DNA of 64,000 nucleotides from Xanthomonas sp. DAR 80977 (GTDB lineage: Bacteria; Pseudomonadota; Gammaproteobacteria; Xanthomonadales; Xanthomonadaceae): positions 4,409,001 through 4,473,000 of the forward strand of contig NZ_CP162487.1 in assembly GCF_041240605.1 (NCBI RefSeq), read 5' to 3'. The notes under the pieces are model-generated. The model saw only the letters and a program-made list of their open reading frames with translations. It made no database searches and had not been told where the DNA came from. The position numbers were made by a program, and so were the translations under genes. Below, piece after piece: positions 42,542 through 53,021 of this stretch (the first letter of the stretch is position 1; each line of letters opens with the position of its first letter).

Positions 42542-44434
42542 TTACTGGCGCGCGACCAGGCTGACCCCGCTGTAGCTCGAGGTGCCGACCAGCTTGATGT
42601 AGTAGGTGCCGGCCTGCGGCGCGGTGAAGCGCACCGTCTCGTTGTTGCCAGGACGGGTCGACTTGGCGTCGTAGCTGGTGGTGCTCGGCTCCTTGTCGAA
42701 GCTCACGTACAGCGACACGTCGCCGCTGCCGCCGTAGGTGAGGAAGCTCAGCACCGCGCCGGCCTTGGCCTCGAAGCTGTACAGCACCGCGTTGCCGGCC
42801 GCGCCGGTCAGGCCGCTCACCGCCACCTTGTTGGTCAGCGCGGTCGCCGGCGGCGCGCATTCTTCGGTCTGCGGATCGCACGGCACTTCCAGCGCCTTGT
42901 CCAGCGCGGCCTTGGCATCGACGATGCCGGTGCCGATCGGGGTGCTGGTCGGGATCGACACCGGGAACGGACGCGCGGTCTGCTTCAGCAGGGTCTCCAG
43001 CGCGGCCGGGGTCAGCGGCGCGTTGCCGGCGGCGATCACCGCGCTCTGCACCAGCGCTGCCACCGCCGCCACGTGCGGCGAGGCCATCGAGGTGCCGCCC
43101 ATGCCCATGTAGGTGTAGCTGCCCGAGGTCGGCGTGGTCGCGCCGGTATAGCCGTTCTGCCAGACGAAGCCGCCCGGGTTGCCGTCGACGCTGCCGCCGC
43201 CGCCCGGACCGGACAGGTCTACCGCCGCGCCATAGTTGGAGTAGTAGGCGATGCCGCCGGTGATGCGCGTGGCGCCGACCGCGATCACGTTGGCGCAGCT
43301 GGCCGGACGGAAGTTGGCGGCGTTGCCGGCGCTGTTGCCGGCCGCCACCACCACGGTGGTGCCGCGCGCGACCGCGCCGTTGATCGCGTCCTGGTAGAGC
43401 GTATCGCAGGTGCCGCTGCCGCCCAGGCTCATGTTGATGACCTCGGCCGGATTGGCGTTGGCCGGCACGCCGGCGACGGTGCCGCCGGAGGCCCAGGTAA
43501 TCGCGTCGGCGATGTCGGACAGGTAGCCGCCGCACTTGCCGAGCACGCGCACCGGCAACACCGTGGCGTTCGGCGCGACGCCGGCCATGCCGATGCCGTT
43601 GTTGGTGGCCTCGGCGATGGTGCCGGCGACGTGGCTGCCGTGCCAGGAACTGTCCTCGGCCAGCGAGCCCGCATAGCACTCGTTGTCGTTCTCGACCCAG
43701 TCGCCGTAGTCCAGCGCGCCGGGCACGCGCGCGTCGGTCGGACGCCGCGAGGTCTCCGCATCGGAGATGAAGTCGTAGCCCTGCAGCAGGTTCACCGCCA
43801 CGTCCGGATGGTTCGGCAGGATGCCGGTATCCAGCACCGCCACGACCACGCCGTCGCCCTTGGACACGTCCCAGGCGGCCGGCGAGTTGATGCCGCCGGT
43901 GGCGCTGCTCAGGTGCCACTGGTACTGCGCGTACAGCGGGTCGTTGGGCACCAGCTGCGGCTGCTCCAGCGCGGCCCTGGGCAGGTCGCTGCGCTGCAGC
44001 TTGACGTCCACCTGCGCGTACTTGACCGCCGGGTCGGCGGCGATTTCCGCCACCACCTTGTCCACGTCGGCCTTGCTCAGCTTGCCCGACAGGCGGATCA
44101 GGTCGGCGCCCACGCCCAGGGTGCGCACGTACTCGGCGCGCACGCTGGCGGCGGCGGCACGCGAGATGCCGTTGCTGCCGCCGAGGCTGGCGCGGCTCAC
44201 CGCCGACTGCACCGCCGACAGCTTGGCGCTGCGGTCGCTGGCCGCGGCAGTGCCGGCGTTGTAGCGCACCACGATGCGGCTGGAAGTCTGCGCGTCGGCC
44301 GGCGCGGCCTTGGCCGGCTGCTTGACCGGCAGCGGCGACGCGGCCCCGGCCGCGAATGCGCTCGGCGCCCCCAGCGACATCATCAGCATGGCGGCGGCGA
44401 TGGCATTGATACGAAGGTTTTGCTTGTCGATCAC
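42542..44434 (-). CDS. Secreted subtilisin-like serine protease (S8) with PPC domain
   Basis: A 630-residue extracellular protease. The signal peptide ends near AFAAG (about 29); a propeptide follows to about 150 (RIVVRYNAG, VAEIAADPAVKYAQVD, the I9-type fold). The S8 domain holds Asp202 (AVLDTG), His265 (WHGSHVAGT), the oxyanion Asn367 (AAGN) and Ser449 (GGTSMASPHVA). The C-terminal 90 residues form a pre-peptidase C-type domain (SFLTYGGSGDVSLYVS, GTYYIKLVG) normally removed or used in secretion. The GTG at 44434 follows GAGGA by seven bases. It lies next to the xps operon, so it is a likely type II secretion substrate, as are PrtA-type proteases of Xanthomonas. Confidence 0.95.
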   Translation of the reverse strand: MIDKQNLRINAIAAAMLMMSLGAPSAFAAGAASPLPVKQPAKAAPADAQTSSRIVVRYNAGTAAASDRSAKLSAVQSAVSRASLGGSNGISRAAAASVRAEYVRTLGVGADLIRLSGKLSKADVDKVVAEIAADPAVKYAQVDVKLQRSDLPRAALEQPQLVPNDPLYAQYQWHLSSATGGINSPAAWDVSKGDGVVVAVLDTGILPNHPDVAVNLLQGYDFISDAETSRRPTDARVPGALDYGDWVENDNECYAGSLAEDSSWHGSHVAGTIAEATNNGIGMAGVAPNATVLPVRVLGKCGGYLSDIADAITWASGGTVAGVPANANPAEVINMSLGGSGTCDTLYQDAINGAVARGTTVVVAAGNSAGNAANFRPASCANVIAVGATRITGGIAYYSNYGAAVDLSGPGGGGSVDGNPGGFVWQNGYTGATTPTSGSYTYMGMGGTSMASPHVAAVAALVQSAVIAAGNAPLTPAALETLLKQTARPFPVSIPTSTPIGTGIVDAKAALDKALEVPCDPQTEECAPPATALTNKVAVSGLTGAAGNAVLYSFEAKAGAVLSFLTYGGSGDVSLYVSFDKEPSTTSYDAKSTRPGNNETVRFTAPQAGTYYIKLVGTSSYSGVSLVARQ

Positions 44435-44561
44435 GTTGACGTCCTCTTCAAAGTTTCGTGGATCAGGCGACAGTTGCGGCCGTAAAAAAGCTCCTTTTTC
44501 CCGAATCCGTTGGCCGGCCCAGCCAAGGTCCTTTGGTCTGCCCCCTCAGGCCATTGCATGG

Positions 44562-44589
44562 GCGGACGGCGGCGCGCGCCGCCGTCCGC
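44562..44589 (-). terminator. Perfect 28-base palindrome after the adhesin gene
   Basis: Two 14-base arms (GCGGACGGCGGCGC and its complement) meet without a loop, six bases after the adhesin stop codon. It could fold as a hairpin with a small unpaired tip and end the adhesin transcript; no U-tract follows. The remaining gap to the protease start (44435-44561) contains a small AAAAAG/CTTTTT inverted repeat near 44485-44500 and nothing else recognisable. Confidence 0.55.
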
Positions 44590-44595
44590 GATGGC

Positions 44596-47500
44596 TCACC
44601 AGCCGAAGCCGGCACCGATGCCGACCGAGCTGTCGTCGCCGCTGAACGCGCCGCCGATGGTCAGCGTGGCGCGCTCGCTGAAGGCGCGCTGGTAGCCCAC
44701 CGACAACGCCGACTCGCCGTTCTGGAAGCCGACGCCGGCGCCGACCCGGTTCTGGGTGCGGATGCCCGCGGCGCTGGTGGCCATGTTGAGCATCGCCGCG
44801 CTCATCGCGCCCTGCCGGTCGATGCGGCGGTCCTGGTCGCGCAAGCGCGCATCCACGTCGCCGCGCAGCACGTCGAAGCTGTCGGCCATCGTGTTGAAGC
44901 GCGAATCGGCGTACGACTTGGCATTGGCCACGCCGCTGTCGAGCTGGCCCTTGTTGACCGCATCGGTGGCCTGGGTGCCGGCGGCGACGTTGGCGACCTG
45001 GCGCTCGTTGCCGGCGCTGCCCACCGACACCGTGTTGGCACGGTCGGCGACCGAGCCCTGGCCCAGCGCGACCGCCCCCTGCGCCGTGGCGCTGGCGCCC
45101 TGGCCCAGCGCGGTGCCCGAGGCCGCGGTGACGCTGGCGCCCTCGCCCATCGCCACCGCATTGGTCGCCACCGCGGCGATGTGGCTGTTGGCGCCCACCG
45201 CGGTGCTGCCGTCGGCGTTGACCTTGGCGTTGCTGCCGATCGCGGTGTCGTTGGGACCATGCGCATAGGCGCTGCCGCCGATCGCGGTGCCGGTGACGTC
45301 GTTGGCGCGCGCCGCCGTACCGACCGCGGTGGCGCCGGTGCCGGCATCGGCCACGGCCGCCTCGCCGACCTGCGCGGTGGACGCGCTGCCGGACACCGTC
45401 GCCGGCTCCGACGCGGCCTGCGCGGTGGCGACAGCCGGTTCCGACTCGGCGACCGACGCCACGCTGGCCACGCGCGCACTGCGGGCCACGCTGGCGCTGC
45501 CGCCGCTGCGCGCATCCAGCTCGCTGACCTTGCCGTCCAGCGCCGCCAACGCATCGCCGACGTTGCTGTAGCTGGCGCCCTGGATCACGTAGGTCGGGGC
45601 CACGAACAGGCCTTGCGCGCCGAGGCCGGCACCGCCGCCCAGGAACGTGGCCATGTTGCTCAGCGACTGGTACAGCTGGCTGCCGTTGATCGCCTCGGTG
45701 CTGCCGGCGGCGACGCTGCCCGCGGTGAGGTTGACGATGCGCCGCGTGGCCGGGCCGCCGCGGCCGTTGCCGCTGCCCAGCGACACCGTGTCGGCCTCGT
45801 AGACGCGCGAGCCGGCGCCGAGCGCGACCGCATTGTCGGCCGACACGCCGGCGTTGGCGCCGATCGCCACGCCGTTGCTGCCGCTGTTGCGCACGAAGCT
45901 GTTGTAGCCCAGCGCCACCCCGTTCTCGCCGATCGCGTTGGTCTGCAGGCCGATCGCGGTGCTGCGCGCGCCGCTGGCCGAGCTGCTGGCGCCCGACGCG
46001 GTGGCGCCGGCGCCGCTGGCGACGCTGGCCACGCCCAGCGCGGTGCTGCGCAGGCCGCTGGCGGTGGCGCCGGCACCGGCCGCGGTGCTGTTCGCGCCGC
46101 TGGCGCTGGCCACCCCGCTGCCCGAGCTCTGGAAGTCGGCGCTGGTCTCGCCGGCGGCCGCGGCCACCGCGTCGAGCTGCGCCTTGTTCACCGCATCGGT
46201 GGCGTTGAGCGCGGCGCCAACGTTGGTGATGCGGCGCGTGGCCGGCGCGCTGACCCCGTTGCCGCCGCCCACCGACACCACGTTGGCTTCGCTGGCGCGC
46301 GACCCGGCGCCGAGCGCGACGCTGTTGCTGCCGCTGGCCCAGGCGCTGGTGCCCAGCGCGGTGGCGTTGATGCCGCTGTAGGCGTAGGCGTCCTGGCCGA
46401 TCGCGGTGCCGCCCTGTGCGGTGGCCCAGGCGAACTGGCCCACCGCGGTGGTCTGCGCCGCGGTGGCCCAGGCCGACGCGCCGAGCGCGGTCGCATCCTC
46501 GCCGGTGGCGCGGGCGCTGTAGCCCAGTGCCGAGGCATAGGCGCCGGCCGCGGTGCTGCCCCAGCCCAACGCCGAGGCGTAGTTGCCCGCCGCCTCCGCG
46601 CCGTAGCCGAACGCACTGGTGCGGGTGCCGCTGGCGCTGCTGAACGCACCGACCGCGGTGCTGTAGTCGGTCGTGGCCTCGGCCTTGTAGCCGTTGGCGG
46701 TGGACTGCACGCCGCTGGCGGTGGCGCCGGCGCCGCTGGCGCTGCTGAACGCGGCGGTGGCCTGCGCGCCCGCGCCGAGCGCGGTGGCGCCGGCGTCGCT
46801 GGCGGTGGTGGTGCCGTCGAGCAGCACGTTGCCGGCGTCGTCGGTGTAGTACAGCGAGCCGCCGATCGCGGTGCTGGACTCGCCGGTGGCGGTGGCGTTG
46901 TAGCCGGACGCGGTGGCGTACTGCGCGCCGGCCAGCGCGCCGCTGCCGAACGCCGAGGCGCCGGTGCCGAAGGCGTTGGACGCCTCGCCGGCGGCGGTGG
47001 CGTAGTTGCCCTCGACATAGCTGCCGACGTCGTCGGCCGGATCTTCGCCGCCATTGGCCTTGAACTGCTTGCCGGTGGCATCGGCGGACTGCTTGACCGC
47101 ATCCAGCTGCGCCACGTTGACCGCATCGGTGGCCTCGGTCCCGGCGGCCACGTTGACGATCTGCCGCTCGCTGCCGGCGCTGCCGACCGACACGGTGTTG
47201 GCGCGGTCGGCCTCGGACAGCGTGCCCAGGGCCACGCTGTTGCTGGCGGACGCATAGGCGCCGTAGCCGAACGCGCTCGCGTCCTCGGCGCTGGCATAGG
47301 CCAGGCTGCCGATGGCGGTGCTGAAGTCGGCGGTGGCGCCAGCACCGGCACCGAACGCCGAGGAGTTGGCGCCCGAGGCCTCGGCCGGAATCAGCCCGAA
47401 GAACGAGGTGCCGCCGACCGCCACACTCTCCTCGCCGGAAGCCACGCTGTACTCGCCCACCGCCACGCTGCTGGTGCCGGAGGCGGTGGAGGCGACGCCG

Positions 47501-50500
47501 ACCGCGGTGCCGTAGTCGCCGGCGGCCAGCGCGCCGTAGCCCAGCGCCGAGGACAGGTAGCCGCTGGCTTCGCTGTAGCCGCCGAGCGCGGTGGCGCCGA
47601 CGTTGGAGGCGCTGCTGCGGAAGCCGTTGGCGGTGGCCTGGTTGTCCGAGGCCACCGCTTCGCTGCCGGTGGCGGTGGAATAGGTGCCGCTGGCCTGCGC
47701 GCCGGCACCGCTGGCGGTGGCGCCGATCTCGCTGGCCAGCGCCCCGTTGCCGATGGCGATGCTGTCCTGGCCCAGCGCCTGGCTGTCGCTGCCGAGCGCG
47801 ACCGCATCGGCGCCGCTGGAGACGGCGTTGAAGCCGATCGCGGTGGCGCCGGCGGCCAGCGCATTGGCGCCGCCGCCCAGTGCGGTGCTGCCGTCGCCGA
47901 TCGCATTGGCCGCCTCGCCGGCGGCCAGCGCGTTGTCGCCTTCGACATAGGCGCCGGCATCGCTGGCGTCGCTGCCGCTGGCCTGGAAGTACTTGCTGGT
48001 GGTTTCGGCGGCCTGCTTGACCGCATCCAGCTGCGCCACGTTGACCGCGTCGGTGGCCTCGGTGCCGGCGGCGACGTTGGTGATCTGGCGCTCGTTGCCG
48101 GCGCTGCCCACCGACACGCTGTAGGCGCGGTCCGCGACGGCACCTGCGCCCAGCGCAACGGCGTTGGAGGCGGTCGCCTCGCTGCCGGCGCCGATCGCCA
48201 CCGCGCTTTCCGCATCGGCAAGGCTATTGGTGCCCAGGGCGATCGTGTTGACCTGGTTGCCCAGCGCCTGGAAGCCCATCGCCACGCTGTAGTTGCCGTA
48301 GCCGAACGCGCCGCGGCCCACCGCGGTGGCGCTGAGGCCCGGTGCCCAGCTGTTGAAGCCGATCGAGGTGGCGCCGCTGCCGCTGGCCCACGCGCCGGTG
48401 CCGAAGGCCGAGGCATTGGTGCCGGTCGCCCAGGCCGAGGCGCCGAACGCCGAGGCGCCGTCGGCGGTGGCCCAGGCATAGGCGCCGCTGGCGCTGGCGT
48501 CGTCGCCGCTGGCCCAGGCGTTGTCGCCCTGCGCCAGGCTGTAGCTGCCGGTGGCGCGTGCCTTGTAGCCGCCGGCGGTGCTGTGGTCGCCGGTGGCCTG
48601 CGCGCCGTAGCCGGTGGCGGTCGCCACGGCGCCGGTGGCCTGTGCGCCGGCACCGATGGCGGTGGCGTTCTCGCCGGCGTTGGCGCCGATCAGCTGCGCA
48701 TTGCCGTCGGCATCGACGATCGGCTGGTTGTACTGGTCGAAGGCCTGGCCCTGGCCGCCGATCGCGGTGCTGCCGGCGCCGCCGGCGGTGCTGCCGTTGC
48801 CGAGCGCGACCGCGTCGTTGCCGATCGCGGCGGCACCGCTGCCGTACGCGGCGGCGCCGTTGCCGTAGGCATTGGCCGCATCGCCCGCAGCCAGTGCGCC
48901 CTCGCCGTCGGCGTAGGCGCCGACCGTGCCGCTGCCGCTGCTGGTGAAGAACCTGGCGGTGGTGTCGGCGGTCTGCTTGACCGCGTCCAGCTGCGCCACG
49001 TTGACCGCATCGGTGGCCTCGGTACCGGCGGCGACGTTGGCGATCTGCCGCTCGCTGCCGGCGTCGCCCACCGACACCGTGTTGGCGCGGCGTGCGACCG
49101 AGTTGGAACCCAGCGCCACGCTGTCGGCGGCCAGCGCCGTGCTGTAGTAGCCGATCGCGGTGCTGTTGGCGCCGCTGGCCCAGGACTCGGCGCCGAGCGC
49201 GCTGGCGAAGGAGCCCGGCGCATAGGCGAAGTAACCCAGCGCGGTGCTTTCCAGGCCGGAGGCCTCGCTGAGGCTGCCGCTGGCGAGGCTGTAATCGCCC
49301 GAGGCGATCGCGCCGGCGCCGAACGCCGCCGCGCTCTCGCCGCTGGCCTGGGTCTGCACGAACAGGCCCAGGCCGGGGATCAGGTCGGCCGGGCCGCCGA
49401 CGGCGACGCTGCTGGCGCCGCTCGCCGCGCTCTGCGTGCCGACCGCGGTGGCGTAGTCGCCGGTGGCATTGGCCACCGCGCCGAACGCCGACGCCTGCGC
49501 GCCGCTGGCATAGGCGCCCACGCCCACCGCCGAGGCGGCGAAGCCGCCGGCATCGGCGCTGGCGCCCAGCGCGGTGCCGCCGACGCCGGCGCTGGTCGCA
49601 CCGGTATCCACCGCCACGCCGCCATTGGTGATCAGCGGATCGCCGTTCTCGTCCACCGCGACCCCGCCCACGGCCACCGCGGCCGGGCCGGTGGCCTGCG
49701 CGTTGGTGCCGAACGCGGCGCTGTTCTGCCCTGCCGCCACCGCGCCGCTGCCCACGGCGGTGGCGCCGCTGCTCAGCGCATCGGCGCCGCCGCCGAGCGC
49801 GGTGCTGCCGTTGCCGATGGCATTGGCCGCCTCGCCCGCGGCCAGCGCATCGTCGCCCTCGACGTAGGCGCCGGCATCGCTGTTGCTGCTGCCGCTGGCC
49901 TGCAGGTACTTGCCCGCCGCCTGCAGCTGCGCGACGTTGACCGCATCGGTGGCCTCGGTGCCGGCGGCGACGCTGGTGATCTGCCGGGTCAGGCCGTTGG
50001 CCACATCGCCGACCGAGACGCTGTTGTCGCGGTCCGCATAGGAGTACGCGCCGAGCGCGACCGCGCTGGACGCCGAACGGTTCTGCGCGTCTTCGATCCA
50101 ACCACTCACCCGCGCGCCGTAACCGATCGCGGTCGCGTCGGTGCCGTTGGCCGCGCTGTCGGCACCGATCGCGGTGCTGTTGTCGTGGAACATCGACGAC
50201 ACCGAGCGGGCGCCGAGGGAGACGCTGTTGGCGGTCCACGCGGTGGACTCGTGGCCGATCGCCACCCCGCCTTCTCCCGACGTCAGCGCGTAGCCGCCGA
50301 GCGCGACCGTGTATGCCGCGAACGAACCGGCGCTGTGGCCGATCGCCACCGAATCGACGTTGCCCGGCAGGTTCGGGAACACGTTGGCGTTGTAGCCCAG
50401 CGCGATCGCGTAATCGCCCTGGCTCTCCGCGCCCGCGCCGAGGGCGACGCCGCCGACGCCGGTCGCGGCAGTGATGCCGACGCTGTTGCCGGCGCTCTCG

Positions 50501-52815
50501 GCGGCGGTGCTGACCCCGCCGATGGCGACGCTGTCGGTGCCGCTGGCCAGCGAGTTCATGCCCACCGCCACGGTGCTGGTCGCGGTCGCGCGCGCGCCGA
50601 TGCCGGCGGCGGTGGCGTAATCGCCCGCGGCGCGCGAGCCGTAGCCCACCGCCGTGCCCAGTGCGCCGGACACTTCGGACAGGCCGCCGACCGCGGTGGC
50701 GCCGTCCTGGAAGGTCTGCGCGTGGTAGCCCAGCGCGGTGCTCTGCACGCCGCTGGCGTAGCTGCCGGTGCCGACCGCGGTGCTCAGCGGATCCAGCGCC
50801 TGCGCGCCGCCGCCGACCGCGGTGGCCGCAGTCCCCAGCGCCTGGGTGGTCTGCTCGCGGCTGCCGACGATGAAACCGTTCTCGTCGTACTCGTACACGG
50901 TGGCGACACCGCCGAGCGCGGTCGCCGATTCGCCGTCGGCGGTGGCGTTGGCGCCGAGCGCGCTGGCGTTCCGGCCATTGGCCACGGCGCCGCTGCCGAT
51001 CGCCGAGGCCGCGGTGCCGGCGGCGAAGCTGCTGGAACCGAGCGCGGTGGCGTAGTCGCCGTCGGCCAGGGCGTTGGAACCAGAGGCGGTGGCCTCCTCG
51101 CCCTGCGCCAGCGCGCTGCCTTCGCCATTGGCGGCGAACAGGCGCGCGGTGGTGTCGGCGACGCTGGCGACCGCGTCGAGCTGGTCCAGGTTCACCGCAT
51201 CGGTGCCCTCGGTGCCGGCGGCGACGTTGGCGATCTGGCGCTCGTTGCCGGCGCTGCCGACCGACACCGTGTCGGCACGGTCGGCGGTGGAACCCTGGCC
51301 GAGCGCGACGCTGCCGGCGGCCGACGCCTTGGCGCCGTAGCCCAGCGCGGTGGAGTCGTCGGCCTGCGCCCAGGAGGCGCCGCCGAGCGCGGTGCTGAAC
51401 GCGCCATCGGCCGAGCTCAGCCAGCCGATCGAACTGGAGAACGCGCCGTTGGCCCAGGCGCCGGCGCCGAACGCCGAGCCGCCTTCGCCCTGCGCTTCGG
51501 TGGCGAACAGGCCGAGCACGCTGCCGCCGACCGCGGTGCTGGATTCGCCGCTGGCCAGGCTCGATTCGCCGAGCGCCACGGCGCTGCCGCCGCTGGCATT
51601 GGCGCCATAGCCGAACGCGGAAGCGAAATCGCCGCCGGCCTGGCTGAAGCCGCCGTTGGCGGTGCTGGCGAGGCCGGACGCCTCGGCGGAGAAGCCGGTG
51701 GCCGTGCTCTGCACGCCATCGGCGCGCGCGGCGCTGCCCAGCGCGGTGCTGAACGCGCCATTGCCCTGCGCGCCGGCGCCGAACGCGCTGGCGCCCTGCG
51801 CCGCGGCGCTGGTGGTGCCTTCCAGCAGCACCTCGCCGTTCTCGTCGACGATCGACAGCGCACCGCCGACCGCGGTCGCCGAGGCGCCCGTCGCGGTCGC
51901 GTTGCTGCCCACCGCGGTCGCATTGGCGCCGATGCCGGTGGCGCCGCTGCCGAGCGCGCTGCTGCCGTTGCCGATCGCGTTGGCGGCTTCGCCGGCGGCC
52001 AGTGCGTTGTCGCCCTCGACATAGGCGCCGGCATCGCTGTCGGCGCTGCCGCTGGACTGGAAATACTTGGCGGTGGTGTCGGCGGTCTGCTTCACCGCAT
52101 CCAGCTGCGCCACGTTGACCGCGTCGGTGGCTTCACTGCCGGCGGCGACGTTGGTGATCTGGCGCTCGCCGCCGGCCTTGCCGACCGAGACGCTGTTGTC
52201 GCGATCGGCCAGCGCATCGGCGCCCAGCGCCACGCTGTTCTCGCCCTGTGCCACGGCGGCATTGCCCAGCGCGGTGCTGTTGTAGCCGGACGCGGCGGCG
52301 AAACCGCCGACGGCGGTCGCATAGTCGGCGTCGGCGCTGGCGCCCAGGCCGAGCGCGGCGGTGGCGGTGCCGTTGGCGACGCTTTCGGCGCCCAGCGCGG
52401 TCGCGCCGATGCCGCTGGCGGTGCTGTAGTAACCGAGGGCGGTGGATTCCAGGCCGTTCGCCTCGCTGAGCGCGCCGCTGGCCACGCTGCCGTCGCCGCT
52501 GGCGTTGCTGGCCGCGCCGGTCGCGGTGCTCTGCTCGCCGCTGGCGTTGCTTTCGGCGCCGACCGCGGTGGCGTAGTCGCCGCTGGCGCTGGCGCCGTCG
52601 CCGATCTGCAGCGCCTGCGCTTGTGCGGCCGAGGGCAGCATCGATCCGCCGGCGCCCAGCGCCATGGCGATCGCGGACGACAAGGCCAGGCCCTGCGCGC
52701 GTCCGGCCCTGCCTTCGCGAACCAGCTGGCCGCGGGAGTCGCCGCTGGCCAGTTCCGAGGCCACGGTCCACATCCCCAACGCCTTGTTCCAGACCTTGCG
52801 ATAAATCCGATTCAT
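44596..52815 (-). CDS. Giant trimeric autotransporter adhesin (YadA/XadA-like)
   Basis: A 2739-residue surface adhesin. It starts with the ESPR extended signal peptide (MNRIYRKVWNKALGMW), then a hydrophobic stretch to about residue 65. The passenger is made almost wholly of YadA-head repeats (AxAxG, SxALG-type) alternating with about nine neck modules (VSVGSAGNERQI, NVAAGTEATDAVNVAQLDAV), near residues 240, 545, 965, 1280, 1600, 1905, 2210, 2380 and 2625. A short coiled coil (about 2630-2670) leads to the C-terminal membrane anchor of about 70 residues, ending GAGFGW: a terminal Trp instead of the usual Phe. The start follows GAGGAG by nine bases. It should mediate attachment to surfaces or hosts. 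Confidence 0.95.
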   Translation of the reverse strand: MNRIYRKVWNKALGMWTVASELASGDSRGQLVREGRAGRAQGLALSSAIAMALGAGGSMLPSAAQAQALQIGDGASASGDYATAVGAESNASGEQSTATGAASNASGDGSVASGALSEANGLESTALGYYSTASGIGATALGAESVANGTATAALGLGASADADYATAVGGFAAASGYNSTALGNAAVAQGENSVALGADALADRDNSVSVGKAGGERQITNVAAGSEATDAVNVAQLDAVKQTADTTAKYFQSSGSADSDAGAYVEGDNALAAGEAANAIGNGSSALGSGATGIGANATAVGSNATATGASATAVGGALSIVDENGEVLLEGTTSAAAQGASAFGAGAQGNGAFSTALGSAARADGVQSTATGFSAEASGLASTANGGFSQAGGDFASAFGYGANASGGSAVALGESSLASGESSTAVGGSVLGLFATEAQGEGGSAFGAGAWANGAFSSSIGWLSSADGAFSTALGGASWAQADDSTALGYGAKASAAGSVALGQGSTADRADTVSVGSAGNERQIANVAAGTEGTDAVNLDQLDAVASVADTTARLFAANGEGSALAQGEEATASGSNALADGDYATALGSSSFAAGTAASAIGSGAVANGRNASALGANATADGESATALGGVATVYEYDENGFIVGSREQTTQALGTAATAVGGGAQALDPLSTAVGTGSYASGVQSTALGYHAQTFQDGATAVGGLSEVSGALGTAVGYGSRAAGDYATAAGIGARATATSTVAVGMNSLASGTDSVAIGGVSTAAESAGNSVGITAATGVGGVALGAGAESQGDYAIALGYNANVFPNLPGNVDSVAIGHSAGSFAAYTVALGGYALTSGEGGVAIGHESTAWTANSVSLGARSVSSMFHDNSTAIGADSAANGTDATAIGYGARVSGWIEDAQNRSASSAVALGAYSYADRDNSVSVGDVANGLTRQITSVAAGTEATDAVNVAQLQAAGKYLQASGSSNSDAGAYVEGDDALAAGEAANAIGNGSTALGGGADALSSGATAVGSGAVAAGQNSAAFGTNAQATGPAAVAVGGVAVDENGDPLITNGGVAVDTGATSAGVGGTALGASADAGGFAASAVGVGAYASGAQASAFGAVANATGDYATAVGTQSAASGASSVAVGGPADLIPGLGLFVQTQASGESAAAFGAGAIASGDYSLASGSLSEASGLESTALGYFAYAPGSFASALGAESWASGANSTAIGYYSTALAADSVALGSNSVARRANTVSVGDAGSERQIANVAAGTEATDAVNVAQLDAVKQTADTTARFFTSSGSGTVGAYADGEGALAAGDAANAYGNGAAAYGSGAAAIGNDAVALGNGSTAGGAGSTAIGGQGQAFDQYNQPIVDADGNAQLIGANAGENATAIGAGAQATGAVATATGYGAQATGDHSTAGGYKARATGSYSLAQGDNAWASGDDASASGAYAWATADGASAFGASAWATGTNASAFGTGAWASGSGATSIGFNSWAPGLSATAVGRGAFGYGNYSVAMGFQALGNQVNTIALGTNSLADAESAVAIGAGSEATASNAVALGAGAVADRAYSVSVGSAGNERQITNVAAGTEATDAVNVAQLDAVKQAAETTSKYFQASGSDASDAGAYVEGDNALAAGEAANAIGDGSTALGGGANALAAGATAIGFNAVSSGADAVALGSDSQALGQDSIAIGNGALASEIGATASGAGAQASGTYSTATGSEAVASDNQATANGFRSSASNVGATALGGYSEASGYLSSALGYGALAAGDYGTAVGVASTASGTSSVAVGEYSVASGEESVAVGGTSFFGLIPAEASGANSSAFGAGAGATADFSTAIGSLAYASAEDASAFGYGAYASASNSVALGTLSEADRANTVSVGSAGSERQIVNVAAGTEATDAVNVAQLDAVKQSADATGKQFKANGGEDPADDVGSYVEGNYATAAGEASNAFGTGASAFGSGALAGAQYATASGYNATATGESSTAIGGSLYYTDDAGNVLLDGTTTASDAGATALGAGAQATAAFSSASGAGATASGVQSTANGYKAEATTDYSTAVGAFSSASGTRTSAFGYGAEAAGNYASALGWGSTAAGAYASALGYSARATGEDATALGASAWATAAQTTAVGQFAWATAQGGTAIGQDAYAYSGINATALGTSAWASGSNSVALGAGSRASEANVVSVGGGNGVSAPATRRITNVGAALNATDAVNKAQLDAVAAAAGETSADFQSSGSGVASASGANSTAAGAGATASGLRSTALGVASVASGAGATASGASSSASGARSTAIGLQTNAIGENGVALGYNSFVRNSGSNGVAIGANAGVSADNAVALGAGSRVYEADTVSLGSGNGRGGPATRRIVNLTAGSVAAGSTEAINGSQLYQSLSNMATFLGGGAGLGAQGLFVAPTYVIQGASYSNVGDALAALDGKVSELDARSGGSASVARSARVASVASVAESEPAVATAQAASEPATVSGSASTAQVGEAAVADAGTGATAVGTAARANDVTGTAIGGSAYAHGPNDTAIGSNAKVNADGSTAVGANSHIAAVATNAVAMGEGASVTAASGTALGQGASATAQGAVALGQGSVADRANTVSVGSAGNERQVANVAAGTQATDAVNKGQLDSGVANAKSYADSRFNTMADSFDVLRGDVDARLRDQDRRIDRQGAMSAAMLNMATSAAGIRTQNRVGAGVGFQNGESALSVGYQRAFSERATLTIGGAFSGDDSSVGIGAGFGW

Positions 52816-52992
52816 CGAGTACTGCTCCTCAATAGGCTGGTTTTTGGTCAAAAAGCCACCCTCGCCCGGCATTCCAGCCGGCCGACCCCCTGTCGGTATT
52901 CGCGCCGCATCCCCGGCTCGGGCGCGACAGGCCTGCGTGTGTCGCGGCCCGTCTGCCTTGATGAACTGAGATGAAATGCGGAACTGTCTGGA

Positions 52993-53021
52993 GTGTTAAC
53001 CCCGTATCTTGATTACGTCAA
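52993..53021 (-). promoter_or_regulatory. Candidate promoter of the adhesin gene
   Basis: On the minus strand TTGACG (53016-53021) and TAACAC (52993-52998) are spaced by 17 bases. The sequence upstream (about 53022-53120) is strongly AT-rich, with runs of A and T, in contrast to its surroundings; this could act as an UP element or a binding site for H-NS/MvaT-like proteins. The leader to the ATG is about 180 bases. The -10 match is weak. Confidence 0.45.

Noticed and set aside
44458..52974. A 2838-codon open frame on the plus strand opposite the adhesin gene
   Set aside because: It mirrors the codon pattern of the real gene on the other strand in GC-rich DNA, is a low-complexity Ala/Gly/Arg/Val string and has no domain or start signal.
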